DNA of 20,524 nt from Nemertoderma westbladi (Eukaryota > Xenacoelomorpha > Nemertodermatida > Nemertodermatidae). Shown piece by piece: positions 6,789 to 15,950 of this stretch. The DNA is taken from assembly GCA_032718475.1 (NCBI GenBank), contig JAUCBJ010002285.1, forward strand, positions 1 through 20,524, written 5' to 3'. The notes under the pieces were generated by a model. That model ran no database searches. It was given only the letters and a program-made list of their open reading frames with translations, and was not told where the DNA came from. Made by a program: the position numbers and the translations under genes. Every line of letters begins with the position of its first letter. Position 1 is the first letter of the stretch.

Positions 6789-8244
6789 AACAAGACTCAG
6801 TGTTGGTGCGCGGATGATTCTGGATTGGCCGGTAAAATTATCGCGGTTCGGGGGTGGTGGGACTTGCTCCTAGCGATTGGTCCCTTGATCGGATACTTCC
6901 GCCTGGCTGTGTAAAGCCTGGCTGAGAAGCCGAGGCCCAGGAGGTATTCCGGGGGACAGGGGTACAATTCGAAACCGGTCACAGATTCCTGGGTGGATAC
7001 ATTGGGGAGGAATCCGGGAGAACCGCATTTGTGGGCAAGAAGGTCTCGGGATGGATGGACAGTATACGCAAAATCTCAGCAGTAGCAAAGGATTACCCAC
7101 AGCAGTGTGGGACTACCTGTTGAGAGTAGTCCCCAGTACCAATGACGAGATTTCTCCAATCCGGACTGCTCTCCTAAACCGAGTTTGTCCCTGCCTTGTT
7201 TGGGTTTCCTGTTAGCGACACTGACGAGGTTTTCCTCCTACTCACAGCTCAACACGGGGGGATCGGACTCAGGGATCCTTTGATTCGCAGAGAACCAGCG
7301 AGGAAAGCGTCGACCGAGGGAACCATCTTGGTCTCAGAGGCGATAATGGATGGTACGCTGCTCCAGGCTGCTGACCATGGGCAACGCTGAGCCAGGCTCT
7401 TAAGTCATCCCGAGAGACGTTGGAGACAACATTTTCAGCGAGGCGTGATGCAGCCATAGCTGCTCTTCCAGCACACCGTCAGAGAACAGTTGAAGGAGCT
7501 GTAAACCATCGGACTGGTGGTTGGTTGACGGCCCAGCGATCGATACTGGATCATACTGACCTCAGCGCTGATGAATTTTGCGACAACCTTTCACTCCGGT
7601 ATAGCTTGGTACCTCCCAGTCTTCCAGTGAGGTGCAAGGGTTGTGGGGGTGAATTCTCCACCTCCCACGCATGAGCTGTAAGTCAGGAGGTCTGATAGTA
7701 AAGCGCCACGACGAGGTCCGGGAGGTGTTTGAAGATCTCCTCGCTTCAGTGGTTGGGGCCTCCAGTGTGGAGCGGGAGATGACCCTATCCCGGGGGTACT
7801 TGGATAGTTCGGGTGCTGCAGTCGGGGGAGTCAGAGCGGATCTGGTTGCGCGGGGTGTGTGGGCTAACCAATGGGTGGCGTCGTTAGATGTTGCGATAAT
7901 AAACGCTGACGCCACCTCTTACACCCACGCCAACCGGTCAACCGAGTCGCTCCTTGAGGAACGTTGCCGCTACAAAAAGCGCCACTACCACACGATCTGT
8001 GAAGACCAGCGGATGTCTTTCACTCCGCTCGTGGGTACTACAGACGGTGTTTGGTGTCCTGAGACCCGCATCCTCATTAACCACATCACAGAGGCCCTAG
8101 TGGCCAAGCACCAGTCGATGAGGGAGTGTGGTTTAGCCTGCGTTTTGGGGGGCGTGCGACGCCGTCTACAGTTTGCACTGCTGCGGTTGAGTTCCCTGTG
8201 CCTTCAAGGTGGTCGCCGTTCATGGTGAGGGTTTGGTTTTGGGG

Positions 8245-8290
8245 ACGGTGCTGGGCACCGTGGATCAGATATAGCGGCTCAATATTGAGC
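8245..8290 (+). other. Palindromes in the RLE LINE 3' UTR
   Basis: ACGGTGC-TGG-GCACCGT (8245-8261) is a perfect 7-bp hairpin, and GCTCAATATTGAGC (8277-8290) is a perfect 14-base palindrome. Both lie just after the last codon of the endonuclease. Structured 3' UTRs are bound by the RT of R2-type elements; a role here is inferred. Confidence 0.55.
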
Positions 8291-8409
8291 TTTGTATTAA
8301 TTTATAATAAACTGAAATTATTAATATTCTAGGATTACACTTTATATTTCAGTTAATTGATATATTAATTTTGACGGTTCATTAATTTATGAACTTCTGA
8401 ATATACATA

Positions 8410-8570
8410 ATAAACATTAGGTGATGGGCTATTTGAGTTTGAATATTAGATAGGTATACGATATACTATTACTGTGTAGTTTATTGACCTTTGGTTGATG
8501 TATTGTAAAACATCTGGTGAATGGTTAATTGAGTTGAGATATAGTTTATATTATTATCTTGGTGTAAAAA
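8410..8570. repeat. Right half of split copy A, then tandem copy B
   Basis: ATAAACATTAGGT (8410-8422) is the right target duplication of the LINE. GATGGGCTATTTGAGTTTGA continues copy A. Copy B begins about 8480 (TTATTGACCTTTGGTTGATG) and continues with GTGAATGGTTAATTGAGTTGA. Rejoining copy A across the LINE gives two tandem units of roughly 95-110 bases. They lie just upstream of copia integrase sequence and may be LTR sequence of that element. Confidence 0.6.
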
Positions 8571-8642
8571 AGATTATTGTTACCAACACTGATCATATTG
8601 GATTTAATATTTTAAAAGATTAATCTAGATTTTGAACTTATT

Positions 8643-9134
8643 ATGTATCTTATATTGATACCACAACAGTTTTGCTTTGTGTACTTCATGAAGAAGAAAT
8701 CAGAAGTTGTAGAAAAATTCCAAGAGTTTGAAGTTCAAGCAACACAGGAAGCTGGAGATAAAATTCAAGCAGTTTGTTCATTGAGAAGTAACAACGGACG
8801 GGAGTATGTCTCAGCAGGCTTATTGGGGTGAAGCAGTGAACACTGTTACATTTGCAAGAAATATATTACCAACAGCTGTGCTAGCTGATGTTACACATGA
8901 GATGTGGTTTGGACGAAAGCCTAATGTTAGCCATATGTAAGTATTTCGATCACTTATGTTCATATACCATCTTCTGATCGGAAGAAATTGGACTCTAAAG
9001 TTAAGAAGCTGCTCTTTGTGGGATATTGTTCCAGCAAGAAAGGGTATCGACTCTACGATGAAGTAAAGCAACGAACTGTAGTCCGTTATGATGTTATATT
9101 TAAAGGGAATTTGTTTGAGGATGTAAAGCAATGA
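8643..9134 (+). pseudogene. Ty1/copia integrase remnant
   Basis: Frame one (8643-8831) gives FVYFMKKKSEVVEKFQEF and LRSNNGREYVS. In copia integrases this last motif reads S-D-N-G-G-E-Y, so the second catalytic Asp is Asn here. A deletion then removes the segment with the catalytic Glu. Frame two (8806-8940) continues with YWGEAVNTVTFARNILPT and EMWFGRKPNVSHM, then stops. Frame three (8961-9134) gives DRKKLDSKVKKLLFVGY and KGYRLYDE ... RYDVIFKGN, the conserved end of the domain. The gag, zinc-binding and RT regions are absent. Two frame changes, one stop, one lost active-site residue and one deletion make it inactive. Confidence 0.85.
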
Positions 9135-9376
9135 AACTGAGGACTGAGTTGAGCCGGTATATCAACAATCTTTTTGGTTTGTTACTCAGGGTATTACTGG
9201 ATGCAGTCCCATCTCACTGAAGGATTTCGTGTTAAATATACAAAGATGAATTGAGAATTGAATACTATGACAACCAAACTACACAAAAAGTATAGCAAAC
9301 ACAAAGTAAGAAGTATATTAGTTGATACTAAAACTTGCAATTTTTATTTAAATGCTGTACTGACACAACACATACT
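9135..9376. other. Non-coding spacer
   Basis: AT-rich sequence between the copia relic and the LDLa gene. No copia RT sequence is seen here. On the minus strand it holds the putative polyadenylation signal of the LDLa gene. Confidence 0.4.
9343..9348 (-). terminator. Possible polyadenylation signal of the LDLa gene
   Basis: AATAAA on the minus strand, about 120 bases downstream of the TGA at 9469-9471. It is the nearest canonical hexamer seen. Confidence 0.45.
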
Positions 9377-9465
9377 CCATAATGTCATTGTATATATTAC
9401 CAGTCCCATAATAATATGTCTTTGTAAATTTTACCAGTTCCATAATATGTCATTGTATAATATAA
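9377..9465. repeat. Short tandem repeat, 29-34-bp period, three copies
   Basis: CCATAATGTCATTGTATA...TTACCAGT recurs at 9377-9405, 9406-9439 and 9440-9465 (incomplete). It lies in the 3' UTR side of the minus-strand LDLa gene. Confidence 0.7.
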
Positions 9466-9468
9466 TAA

Positions 9469-9912
9469 TCATCTTATTTGGTCTGGGCAGTAGATGGTTT
9501 CATCAAACTCATTGGTACAATCGACAAATCCATCACAGCCAAAACCGATAACAAAGCATTCATCGTCTTCTCCACATTTTAACGCCCCCGCACGGCATTC
9601 AGAGCACTTTAGTTCGTCTTCTTTCTTCCCACAATCGTTGTACCCGTCGCATAGCCAGATATCCGGTATACATGGGTAACCAAGGGAACTACACGCGACT
9701 TCGCTCGCATTGCAGAGATTGTCATTACAAAGGTCCGGGTAAACTTCATCCTCTTCGCCTGGACACGAAGGGTAGCCGTCGCACATGTAGAATCGAGGGA
9801 TGCACATCTCACTGGGGTTGCAGTCGAATTCCAACGGCGAACATCCGTTGTCACCAGGAGTCGAAAAAACTAGCTCAATGGACACCAGAAAGAGTGCAGT
9901 AATGACAAACAT
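9469..9912 (-). CDS. Secreted protein with three LDL-receptor class A modules, 147 aa
   Basis: Residues 1-17 (MFVITALFLVSIELVFS) form a hydrophobic signal peptide. Three six-cysteine LDLa modules follow at 24-62, 67-103 and 106-142. Each has the C-D-G-[YF]-x-x-C core and an acidic run (EEDE, KEDE, EFDE), which in this family binds calcium. There is no transmembrane segment, EGF module or beta-propeller, so it is much smaller than LDL receptors and is likely a small extracellular binding protein; the ligand is unknown. It is complete in one exon with an ATG start and TGA stop. The sequence just before the ATG, TTTATTTTATCAG, could be a splice acceptor, so a 5' UTR exon may lie upstream. It is the only intact coding sequence in the window and is flanked by transposon relics. 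Confidence 0.85.
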   Translation of the reverse strand: MFVITALFLVSIELVFSTPGDNGCSPLEFDCNPSEMCIPRFYMCDGYPSCPGEEDEVYPDLCNDNLCNASEVACSSLGYPCIPDIWLCDGYNDCGKKEDELKCSECRAGALKCGEDDECFVIGFGCDGFVDCTNEFDETIYCPDQIR

Positions 9913-9913
9913 C

Positions 9914-9929
9914 CTGATAAAATAAATAA
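9914..9929 (-). promoter_or_regulatory. Possible 3' splice acceptor before the LDLa start codon
   Basis: Read on the minus strand, TATTTATTTTATCAG ends one base before the ATG. A T-rich run plus CAG is acceptor-like. It competes with the alternative that transcription starts just downstream of the TATA-like box at 9950-9958. Confidence 0.35.
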
Positions 9930-9949
9930 TATCATGTGGAAAACGAAAG

Positions 9950-9958
9950 CTTTTTATC
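9950..9958 (-). promoter_or_regulatory. Possible TATA-like box of the LDLa gene
   Basis: GATAAAAAG on the minus strand lies about 40 bases upstream of the ATG. If used, the 5' UTR would be only about 10 bases long. AT-rich surroundings make chance matches likely. Confidence 0.25.
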
Positions 9959-9959
9959 C

Positions 9960-10895
9960 ATTTTTTTTTATTAATTTATTTGCGGTATAGAGGGTTTTTT
10001 TGGATGCTATATGATTATCGAATCTCAAATATAACATTTGAAATAATTTCTGGTAATTTGAAATATTCCCCCTCGGGCATGAAAAAAACAAGTAGTGAAA
10101 TTATGATAATGAAAAATCACCACCAAACCAACCTGATTTTATGACCTTATGTGTTTTCTGGGATGCTGATCAAGAATGTTACACTGAAATATATCGTATC
10201 TTATGTATTATGGCATTTTTTGCTTTGCACGAAAAATACAATTAGCACAAATTTGATAATATATTTGGTGTTTACAATTCATAAAAGATTTTTAACAAGT
10301 TGTATCGTGATCAGCGACCTTGAAAACCCGTATAGGTATACCTTCAGATTTATCCAACGAAACAGAACATTTTTAGTTTTAAATTTTTCCTACTTAGTGA
10401 AACAAAAATATGGGACGGTTGTTTCTTTTAAGCGGAAATTTGCTTTGTAGTGTCCTAGTGTCCAAGATCACATTGGAAGAGAATGTGCATTCATCGTTTA
10501 TAAAAATACCAATAATTACCTTATGATAATATTATTAAGGTTGTAGTTTCACGATATTCCGGAATCTTATTAAATGCTCAACAATTATTATTAATCCGCA
10601 CAATCTGATCAATAGCAAAATAATAACAGGATAATAGCTGCAAGCCCAAAAAAACAGAAAAGGTGCCTAAAAGTATATAAGAGTAAAAGTTATATTATTA
10701 TTTTATTAATTTTACTGTTATTTAATTAACATTTTACTGTGCTAAGGTGCCTATTTGGCTTTATTATTATTAAATCATTAATTGTTTTTGCATTATGCAA
10801 CCTGTAAATAAATACATATTTCAAGACACATTCAATAAAACCGTATGTGCGTTTTCCTATTATCTATGCAATGACAAAACACCGCAAGTCTTGTT
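9960..10895. other. Non-coding, nothing recognised
   Basis: AT-rich sequence upstream of the LDLa gene. An open stretch at 10151-10450 (+) gives a Phe/Ile/Leu-rich product without a recognisable domain and is explained by base composition. Confidence 0.5.
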
Positions 10896-11108
10896 GACTT
10901 ACGGCATTTTTGCATAAATTTAAGTGACTTACGGTCTTTTTCCTTAGTAACACTATACAATGTTGTGACTTACAGACTTTCTTCATTGCATATCTCGAGA
11001 ACTAGAGTAGATATGGTGTTCTCGATTATACCATTAGGTAGAGCGCATTATTTAGACCCAGAAAAGGTGAAAAAGTAAATTTTGGAAAAATGCGACTTAC
11101 GGTCTTTT
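10896..11108. repeat. Four dispersed copies of GACTTACGGTCTTTT
   Basis: The copies are at 10896-10910, 10926-10940, 10967-10980 (as GACTTACAGACTTT) and 11094-11108. The first pairs with CCGCAAGTC just upstream (10882-10890) as an imperfect hairpin. TCGAGAAC and GTTCTCGA near 10995-11030 form an 8-bp inverted pair between the copies. The motif may mark the internal repeats of an unclassified short element. Confidence 0.6.
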
Positions 11109-11293
11109 CACATTGCACGGCAGATTTGGTAATGATATAGAAATTCTGCCACATTAATACCGCATAACTTCGAACTTGATTATATTTATATTTAACGAGG
11201 TAAGCTTTAGGGCGGAAAATTAGCGGTCTCGGTTCACAATCAATTGTTGCTGTTGGAGTGTATGAGAACATATGTTATCAGATAGCGCCAACA

Positions 11294-11333
11294 TGTGTGA
11301 GCCTGTCTACTCCTGTGTGAGCCTGTCTACTCC
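11294..11333. repeat. Exact 20-bp tandem duplication
   Basis: TGTGTGAGCCTGTCTACTCC occurs twice back to back (11294-11313 and 11314-11333) with no mismatch, which points to a recent event. Confidence 0.9.
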
Positions 11334-11962
11334 TTATTCATGAACAAATAAATTGCCTCAAGTCAGTGTTTAGAGTGTATTTCAGCCGGTCCATAATTGA
11401 AATGGATTTCTCGTGCTTCTTTGCACGATAAGCTCCTAAAACGGCTTTGAATCTCTAAAAGTTCCAGGGCGTGCTAAATATCTTTCCTTGTTGTTTTGGT
11501 TTCCGGCTGACACGAAATATTTCCCACTAGAACACGGTCCTTCAATGACTTGTTATTTACGGACATCCACAAACTTTCTATATAGTGCAAAAACACAGTG
11601 ATTTCTGTTCTTCCCAAGATGTATATTGCTCCCATCTGGCATATAAAAATAGTGTACTGTAACACCATAGAAAAACCTCTGGGATGAGGAAAAAGGAGAA
11701 ACCGGGTGGGGGGTGGTTTGGGTCCATTAGGATCCAAAGTATAGCCTCAAAATAATCCAAACTATACAGAAAATACAGTATTTTTAGTCGTTTCGTTATG
11801 CTAAAAATACACTGAAAAATATATAGAAAAAAGATAGATAAAAGTCGTAATAAACTTGGTGCAGCTTCACGCTATTGGAACTTGGCGATAGTGCAGAACA
11901 CCAGGTTACTGTCTGAGTCCAAACAGGGGTGGTACCGATTGGACTCTAACGGTTAGCTGTTG
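11334..11962. other. Non-coding, nothing recognised
   Basis: Mostly AT-rich. Short open frames on the minus strand at 11474-11760 lack any recognisable motif. Confidence 0.45.
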
Positions 11963-12155
11963 TTACTTTGCCCTCAAAACTATACGGTCGATCCTGGCGA
12001 GCCTGGGATGAACTGAATAGCCAGTGGACAGAGTGCACCAGCACTACCGTAGCTGACAGAGTCGAAGCCTATATATAGATAGGGACACTGCTACTTTGCC
12101 CCCAAAACTAAATAGTTGGTCCTGGGACGAACTAAGTAGCCAGTGGACAGAGTGC
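11963..12155. repeat. Diverged direct repeat, 128-bp offset, with tRNA-like words
   Basis: TACTTTGCCCYCAAAACTA through TAGCCAGTGGACAGAGTGC occurs at 11963-12036 and 12091-12155. TAGCCAGTGGACAGAG resembles a pol III A box (one base short), and AGAGTCGAAGCC (12057-12068) weakly resembles a B box after the first copy. A tRNA-derived SINE is possible but not proven. Confidence 0.6.
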
Positions 12156-12179
12156 GCGAGCGCTCTGGGGCTAGTTAGC

Positions 12180-12389
12180 CAGCGAAACCCAATCCTAGGC
12201 GGAATCATCTTGCCTTCCTAGCGACCGCGAAGGGCCCGACCCAGGAACAAAGACGCCCTCTACCTTAGAGCTCACTTTAAGTCTAGTCAGCCAAAACTCA
12301 GTCCTTAGACGGAATCGTCTTACTTTCCCAGCGACCGCGAACCGTGTTAGGGCCCGGTCTGGGAACAAAGACGCCCTCTACCTTGGAGC
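12180..12389. repeat. Diverged direct repeat, 108-bp offset
   Basis: CAGCSAAAMYCARTCCT, GCGACCGCGAA and GGAACAAAGACGCCCTCTACC occur in order at 12180-12273 and 12288-12389. The second copy has an extra CCGTGTTA. It is clearly more GC-rich than its surroundings and abuts the 128-bp repeat, so the two may belong to one element. Confidence 0.75.
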
Positions 12390-13400
12390 AGAGCCCAGTT
12401 TAGCTGCCTAGGCGGCCAACAGTTAGGCTGGATGTTGGGACTGACTTCCCCACCCAGATGCGGCCCATTTTAAACCCAGTGTGGGGTCGATATGAAGTTG
12501 ATCCCTAATTATCACCAAACAGAGTTTGTCTTTCTAGTGCAGAGATTTTACATTCAAACCATGTAAAATATCATTAATACGTGGTACGTCAATAACTGAT
12601 TATTAATGAACGGCAATAGAGTTCGAAGGTGACCAATTATTCCTTTATTAATAACTGGGTGAGGGTGATAGGTGGGTGAGGTTGGCGTATTAAGGGGCCA
12701 ATGAGAGAAAGGAGGGAGGTTGTGTGGTTACCTCCTTTATTGGATTGCAATGATTCGTGGGGGAGTAGCCGGCAATATTGTTTAGGTAAGGCCGGTTAGG
12801 CTTGGTTAGACTATTGGTAGGGTAAGGCCGGCTAAGGATGTCTGGGATGGAAATACGTCGTAATATTGCAATGTAATATTTCTCTCCAATTATATCTAAT
12901 ATTACGACGGGAAAGGGGGAAAAAGGGAATAATTGAGTAGTGATTATTGCATTTTTAAATTAGAATCCCGACGGAGTGTATTTTTTATGTTTGCCTACGG
13001 AGGCGCGAAAACTCGATTACAATAATACCACATCCCTAAAGGATGTGACAAACTATCATTCTTATTAACAATCTGTTGTAATTACTATAAGACATAGATA
13101 GACCTGTTTGTTATCTAGAGCACAACACCTTAAACGGAACTGTTAATACTATCCTGTAAGTGAACATAGTCGTTTGGATAGGAATTATTTAGCGAGAATC
13201 AATCGAATGATACATAATCAACCCAATTTAGTAAGCCGATATATTTTAGGCTCCCATTAAAGGTGGGTCATACACCGCGCTAACTGATCTAACTGATTTA
13301 TATCTGGTGTTATCCCGTTTGGCAAACTTAAGCAAGATTTCTGTTATAATATCAATTGCACTGTGAAAAAAATTATCGAATCTAAAAGCGCGAACAGGCA
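12390..13400. other. Non-coding, with an inverted repeat and GGCCGG words
   Basis: No coding sequence seen. ATTTTACAT ... ATGTAAAAT (about 12545-12570) forms a short hairpin. GTAAGGCCGG occurs twice in 12786-12835. A 12-bp inverted repeat is listed separately. Confidence 0.5.
12856..12909. repeat. Perfect 12-bp inverted repeat, 30-base loop
   Basis: CGTCGTAATATT (12856-12867) and AATATTACGACG (12898-12909) are exact reverse complements. Within the loop, TGTAATATT repeats part of the arm. Confidence 0.85.
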
Positions 13401-13402
13401 GC

Positions 13403-13657
13403 AATGAAATGGCTTTCCGATTTACAAAAATTTTGAAATCACACAGAATACGTCGGAAACTTAAGGTCCGGTTATTTAGAGCAGCAGTAGTTCCAGTACT
13501 CCTCTATGGGAGTCCATGCTGGGCTCTAACTGCTGAGGACACCAAATCTCTGGATGGCACATTCACAAGAATGCTACGCCGGGTTCACTGTATCAAGTAC
13601 AATGCTGACATCTCCAACCAGACACTATATAACATAGTGTCTAGATTAAATCAATGA
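13403..13657 (+). pseudogene. LINE reverse transcriptase C-terminal fragment
   Basis: RRKLKVRLFRAAVVPVLLYG, then CWALTAEDTKSLDGTFTRML, is the conserved post-palm segment of many invertebrate LINE RTs (R-L-F-x-x-x-V-x-P-V-L-L-Y-G). Only about 80 residues remain, with a stop at 13655-13657. No palm motif lies upstream and no LINE tail was identified. The clade is uncertain (RTE- or R1-like). Confidence 0.8.
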
Positions 13658-14824
13658 ACCAAACAAAATATCAAAGGCGACGCACTTTATCGCCAATATA
13701 CTTAATATATTTACAATTCTCCCCACACCAAAACTTAATGTATGGAATCTTTTAATTTATTAAAAAATATCTACACTTAATAAAGATAACTATAATAACT
13801 GTGGACTTGACATTGGCTTAATAAAAAAGCCAGTACACCCAACAACAACACACACTTCAGAACAAAATGAAAGTCCCATAAAATGAAAATAACTGTGAGT
13901 TAAATTCGACAGCTACTCTAAGTATCATCATGTGAAACTCACATAACTCAATATAAGGCTCATGAAAGAGTAGATTGGTGTTTAACATGCAAATGGCACG
14001 TTCTCTGCAAATTCTTAGATAAAGTTGACACACAACTTAACGTTATTGACACACCACTTGGAGAATATACTGTAGAAGCAAAACAAATACCGACAAATTG
14101 TGTATGTATGTATGTAGGTATGTATGTTTTTTGTTCCTCTATCTCCTCCTAAACTAGTGGCTCTCGCGATATGGGGAAAGTACCATTGGATTCAGCGTGG
14201 TCCTGGGCTCTGTATAAAGTAATTTTCAGAAAAATACAGTAATTAGTTTTTGTAAAAAATGAAATAAACGAAAAGTGCCATTGACGCAATGGTAAAATTA
14301 CACCAATAACAGCTGGTGTTCATGATGAAAAATGGCTTATGTAATGGATTTCAACTCAGGTAGTCTTTCAACTTAGTAATAGTGTGAATGAATTTTAGTA
14401 ATAATGTAGGCTTAGTAGTACTGTAGTACTGTACTGTAGGATAATAATAATGAATGGAGAGGGACCCTCCAGGGAATCTCGGAACATAATAATCTTCTAT
14501 ACTGATTATTGTATACTGATTTTAGTATAGTAGTGTTGAAGTTGTTGTGAGGTAGTTGTAGGCATGGATGGCATAACGAAACGAAAAAATAAAAATAAAA
14601 AAAATATATATATACATATTTGGGTAATAATAATAATAATAATGATAATCTCCATAATTGATGTAAATGTAAACGGAGTAAATTATTTCCTTCAATACAG
14701 CCAGCCAACCCTTTTGCTTTCCAGTTCCCGGCACCATTGCAATGCAATAAACTAGGGCGTATTACATTAGAACTAAAATAAGGAACTAAAAGGCAATACT
14801 GATAGTAAATTAGTACAGTACTAC
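13658..14824. other. Non-coding, with microsatellites
   Basis: AT-rich. It contains (TATG)n at 14101-14127 and (TAA)n at about 14626-14648. Overlapping Tyr/Ile-rich frames at 14412-14755 come from AT composition and have no domain. Confidence 0.5.
14101..14127. repeat. (TATG)n microsatellite
   Basis: About six TATG units with one GTAG variant. Confidence 0.85.
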
Positions 14825-15950
14825 ATTATTATTATTATTATTATTGCACCTCTATACATAATTAATTAATTTAAATAAGAAACCAGTATATAGAGGGATA
14901 ACATCACCAAGGTACAAAGTACACTAATGGGTGAAATAAAATATTACAATATAAATTCCGCTCCTTTAAGTGAAATCAAATTATACGTACTGTACTATAC
15001 GGAAAAAAACGCATACTGATAAGAATTGGTGCATTAAAATTAAAATATATATATATAAATAATAAAAAATTATGTTTTATATTAGTCTAAAAATCTGTTA
15101 AAATGACTGTACGGAAGTAGATCAATCTGTAAAATTCTAGATTTAAAAATATTATAGCTGGACGCATTTACTAACTCAGACGGCAATGAATTCCAAATAT
15201 CTACTATGCGGTGAGAAAAAGAAAATTTCACCACTTGTAGACGGGCTTGAGGCTTAAAAATTTTCATATTATGCCCTCTTGAAGATTGACGCGTATTGAA
15301 GGTAAAAAAGTTATCAATTGGTAGGTCAACACGCCTATGTAAAATAGAGTACACCATTTTTAAATCAGTAAGTAACCTACGTACTTCTAGTGGTTGCAAT
15401 TTCAACTGTAATAAGCGATTCATATAGTCTACATATCTTAAATTGCACCTAGAAAAGAGTCTACGTGTGAAGTATCGCTGTACTCGCTCGATTAAATCTA
15501 TAATGCCTACATGGAAAGGAGATGTTATAACCGTACAGTATTCTAGAATTGGCCTAACATAAGTTTTGTACGCAGTGAGAATGGCTTTTGAGTTACTTGT
15601 CTTAAAACATCTGAAAATCATATTGATAATTTTAAAAGCTTTTGCAACTTTCTCCTTACAATGAAGGTCAAAAATTAGATTGGCACATACGGTTACCCCT
15701 AAATCTTTACAAAAAGTCACACAATCCAATACCCTACCATCTAAAATATACTGTAAATTAGAGCTTCTCGTTGTAGAAATATTTAACACTGAACATTTAT
15801 GTGGTGCTATTTTCACTTGCCATAGTTTCGCCCAATTATCGAGTAAAATAAGAGAATTGGATAAAGGTGCACTATTAGTAGTTTTGGCATATATTTTTAG
15901 ATCGTCTTTAGATCTTAGACATACAATAGAGCAACTGGTATACCTGGCAT
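14825..15950 (-). mobile_element. CR1/Jockey-like LINE 3' fragment
   Basis: Minus-strand RT sequence (15082-15945) is followed by about 235 bases of AT-rich 3' UTR and a (AAT)n tail, seen as (ATT)n at 14825-14846 on the plus strand. The 5' end stops just before the RT catalytic motif. A target duplication could not be assigned in the AT-rich flanks. Confidence 0.75.
15082..15945 (-). pseudogene. LINE reverse transcriptase, palm end to C terminus
   Basis: Reading from 15945 downward, the frame gives TSCSIVCLRSKDDLKIYAKT. The catalytic position that is normally F-A-D-D reads SKDD here, so the two Asp survive but their context is altered. It continues through LDNWAKLWQ, MKIAPHKCSVLNIS (the segment usually K-C), LDCVTFCKDLGVTV, YVRPILEYCTVITSP and IVDIWNSLPSELVNA, and stops at 15082-15084. 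The stretch from 15906 is uninterrupted, about 275 codons, making this the longest intact RT fragment in the window. Boxes A and B are missing, so no working enzyme is encoded. Confidence 0.85.

Larger units (their letters stand above)
5014..8228 (+). pseudogene. RT plus restriction-like endonuclease polyprotein, multiply frameshifted
   Basis: The pieces in order are as follows. 5014-5199 holds RT box B (REGWTQGDPVAMFGYA). After the hAT insertion, 6789-6911 holds box C as WCADD (the usual Tyr is Cys) with GWWDLLLAIGPLIGYF. 6926-7100 has EAEAQEVFRGTGVQF and VGKKVSGWMDSIRK. 7108-7190 has WDYLLRVVPSTNDEISP. 7196-7390 has LLTAQHGGIGLRDPL. 7381-7673 has a zinc knuckle, CKGCGGEFSTSHA. 7675-8228 has SCKSGGLIVKRHDEVRE, RADLVARGVWANQWVASLDV and SFTPLV. 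The Cys/His pattern spans the last frame change, which fits one lost base near 7672. The RAD...D segment matches the K/R-P-D ... D/E pattern of the endonuclease, with Ala for Pro. At least five frame changes and several stops make it dead. Confidence 0.75.
5006..8409 (+). mobile_element. RLE-type non-LTR retrotransposon (R2/NeSL-like group), 5'-truncated, interrupted
   Basis: About 2.03 kb of LINE once the hAT-like insertion and its duplicated target are removed. It is flanked by the exact 13-base duplication ATAAACATTAGGT (4993-5005 and 8410-8422). It begins inside the RT domain and ends with a C-terminal zinc knuckle plus restriction-like endonuclease instead of an N-terminal apurinic endonuclease; this order is known from the R2, R4, NeSL, CRE and HERO groups. 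The clade cannot be set from motifs alone. The 3' UTR (8229-8409) has two short palindromes and becomes AT-rich, with no simple tail. Confidence 0.75.

Noticed and set aside
10151-10450. A 99-residue hydrophobic protein
   Set aside because: No motif, no context, and the composition follows from AT-richness.
12018-12070. A functional tRNA gene
   Set aside because: The A-box-like word is short by one base, the B box is weak, and no acceptor stem or anticodon arm could be paired.
14412-14755. Tyr/Ile/Leu-rich membrane-like proteins on both strands
   Set aside because: AT-rich DNA with TAA/ATA runs; no conserved motif and mutually overlapping frames.
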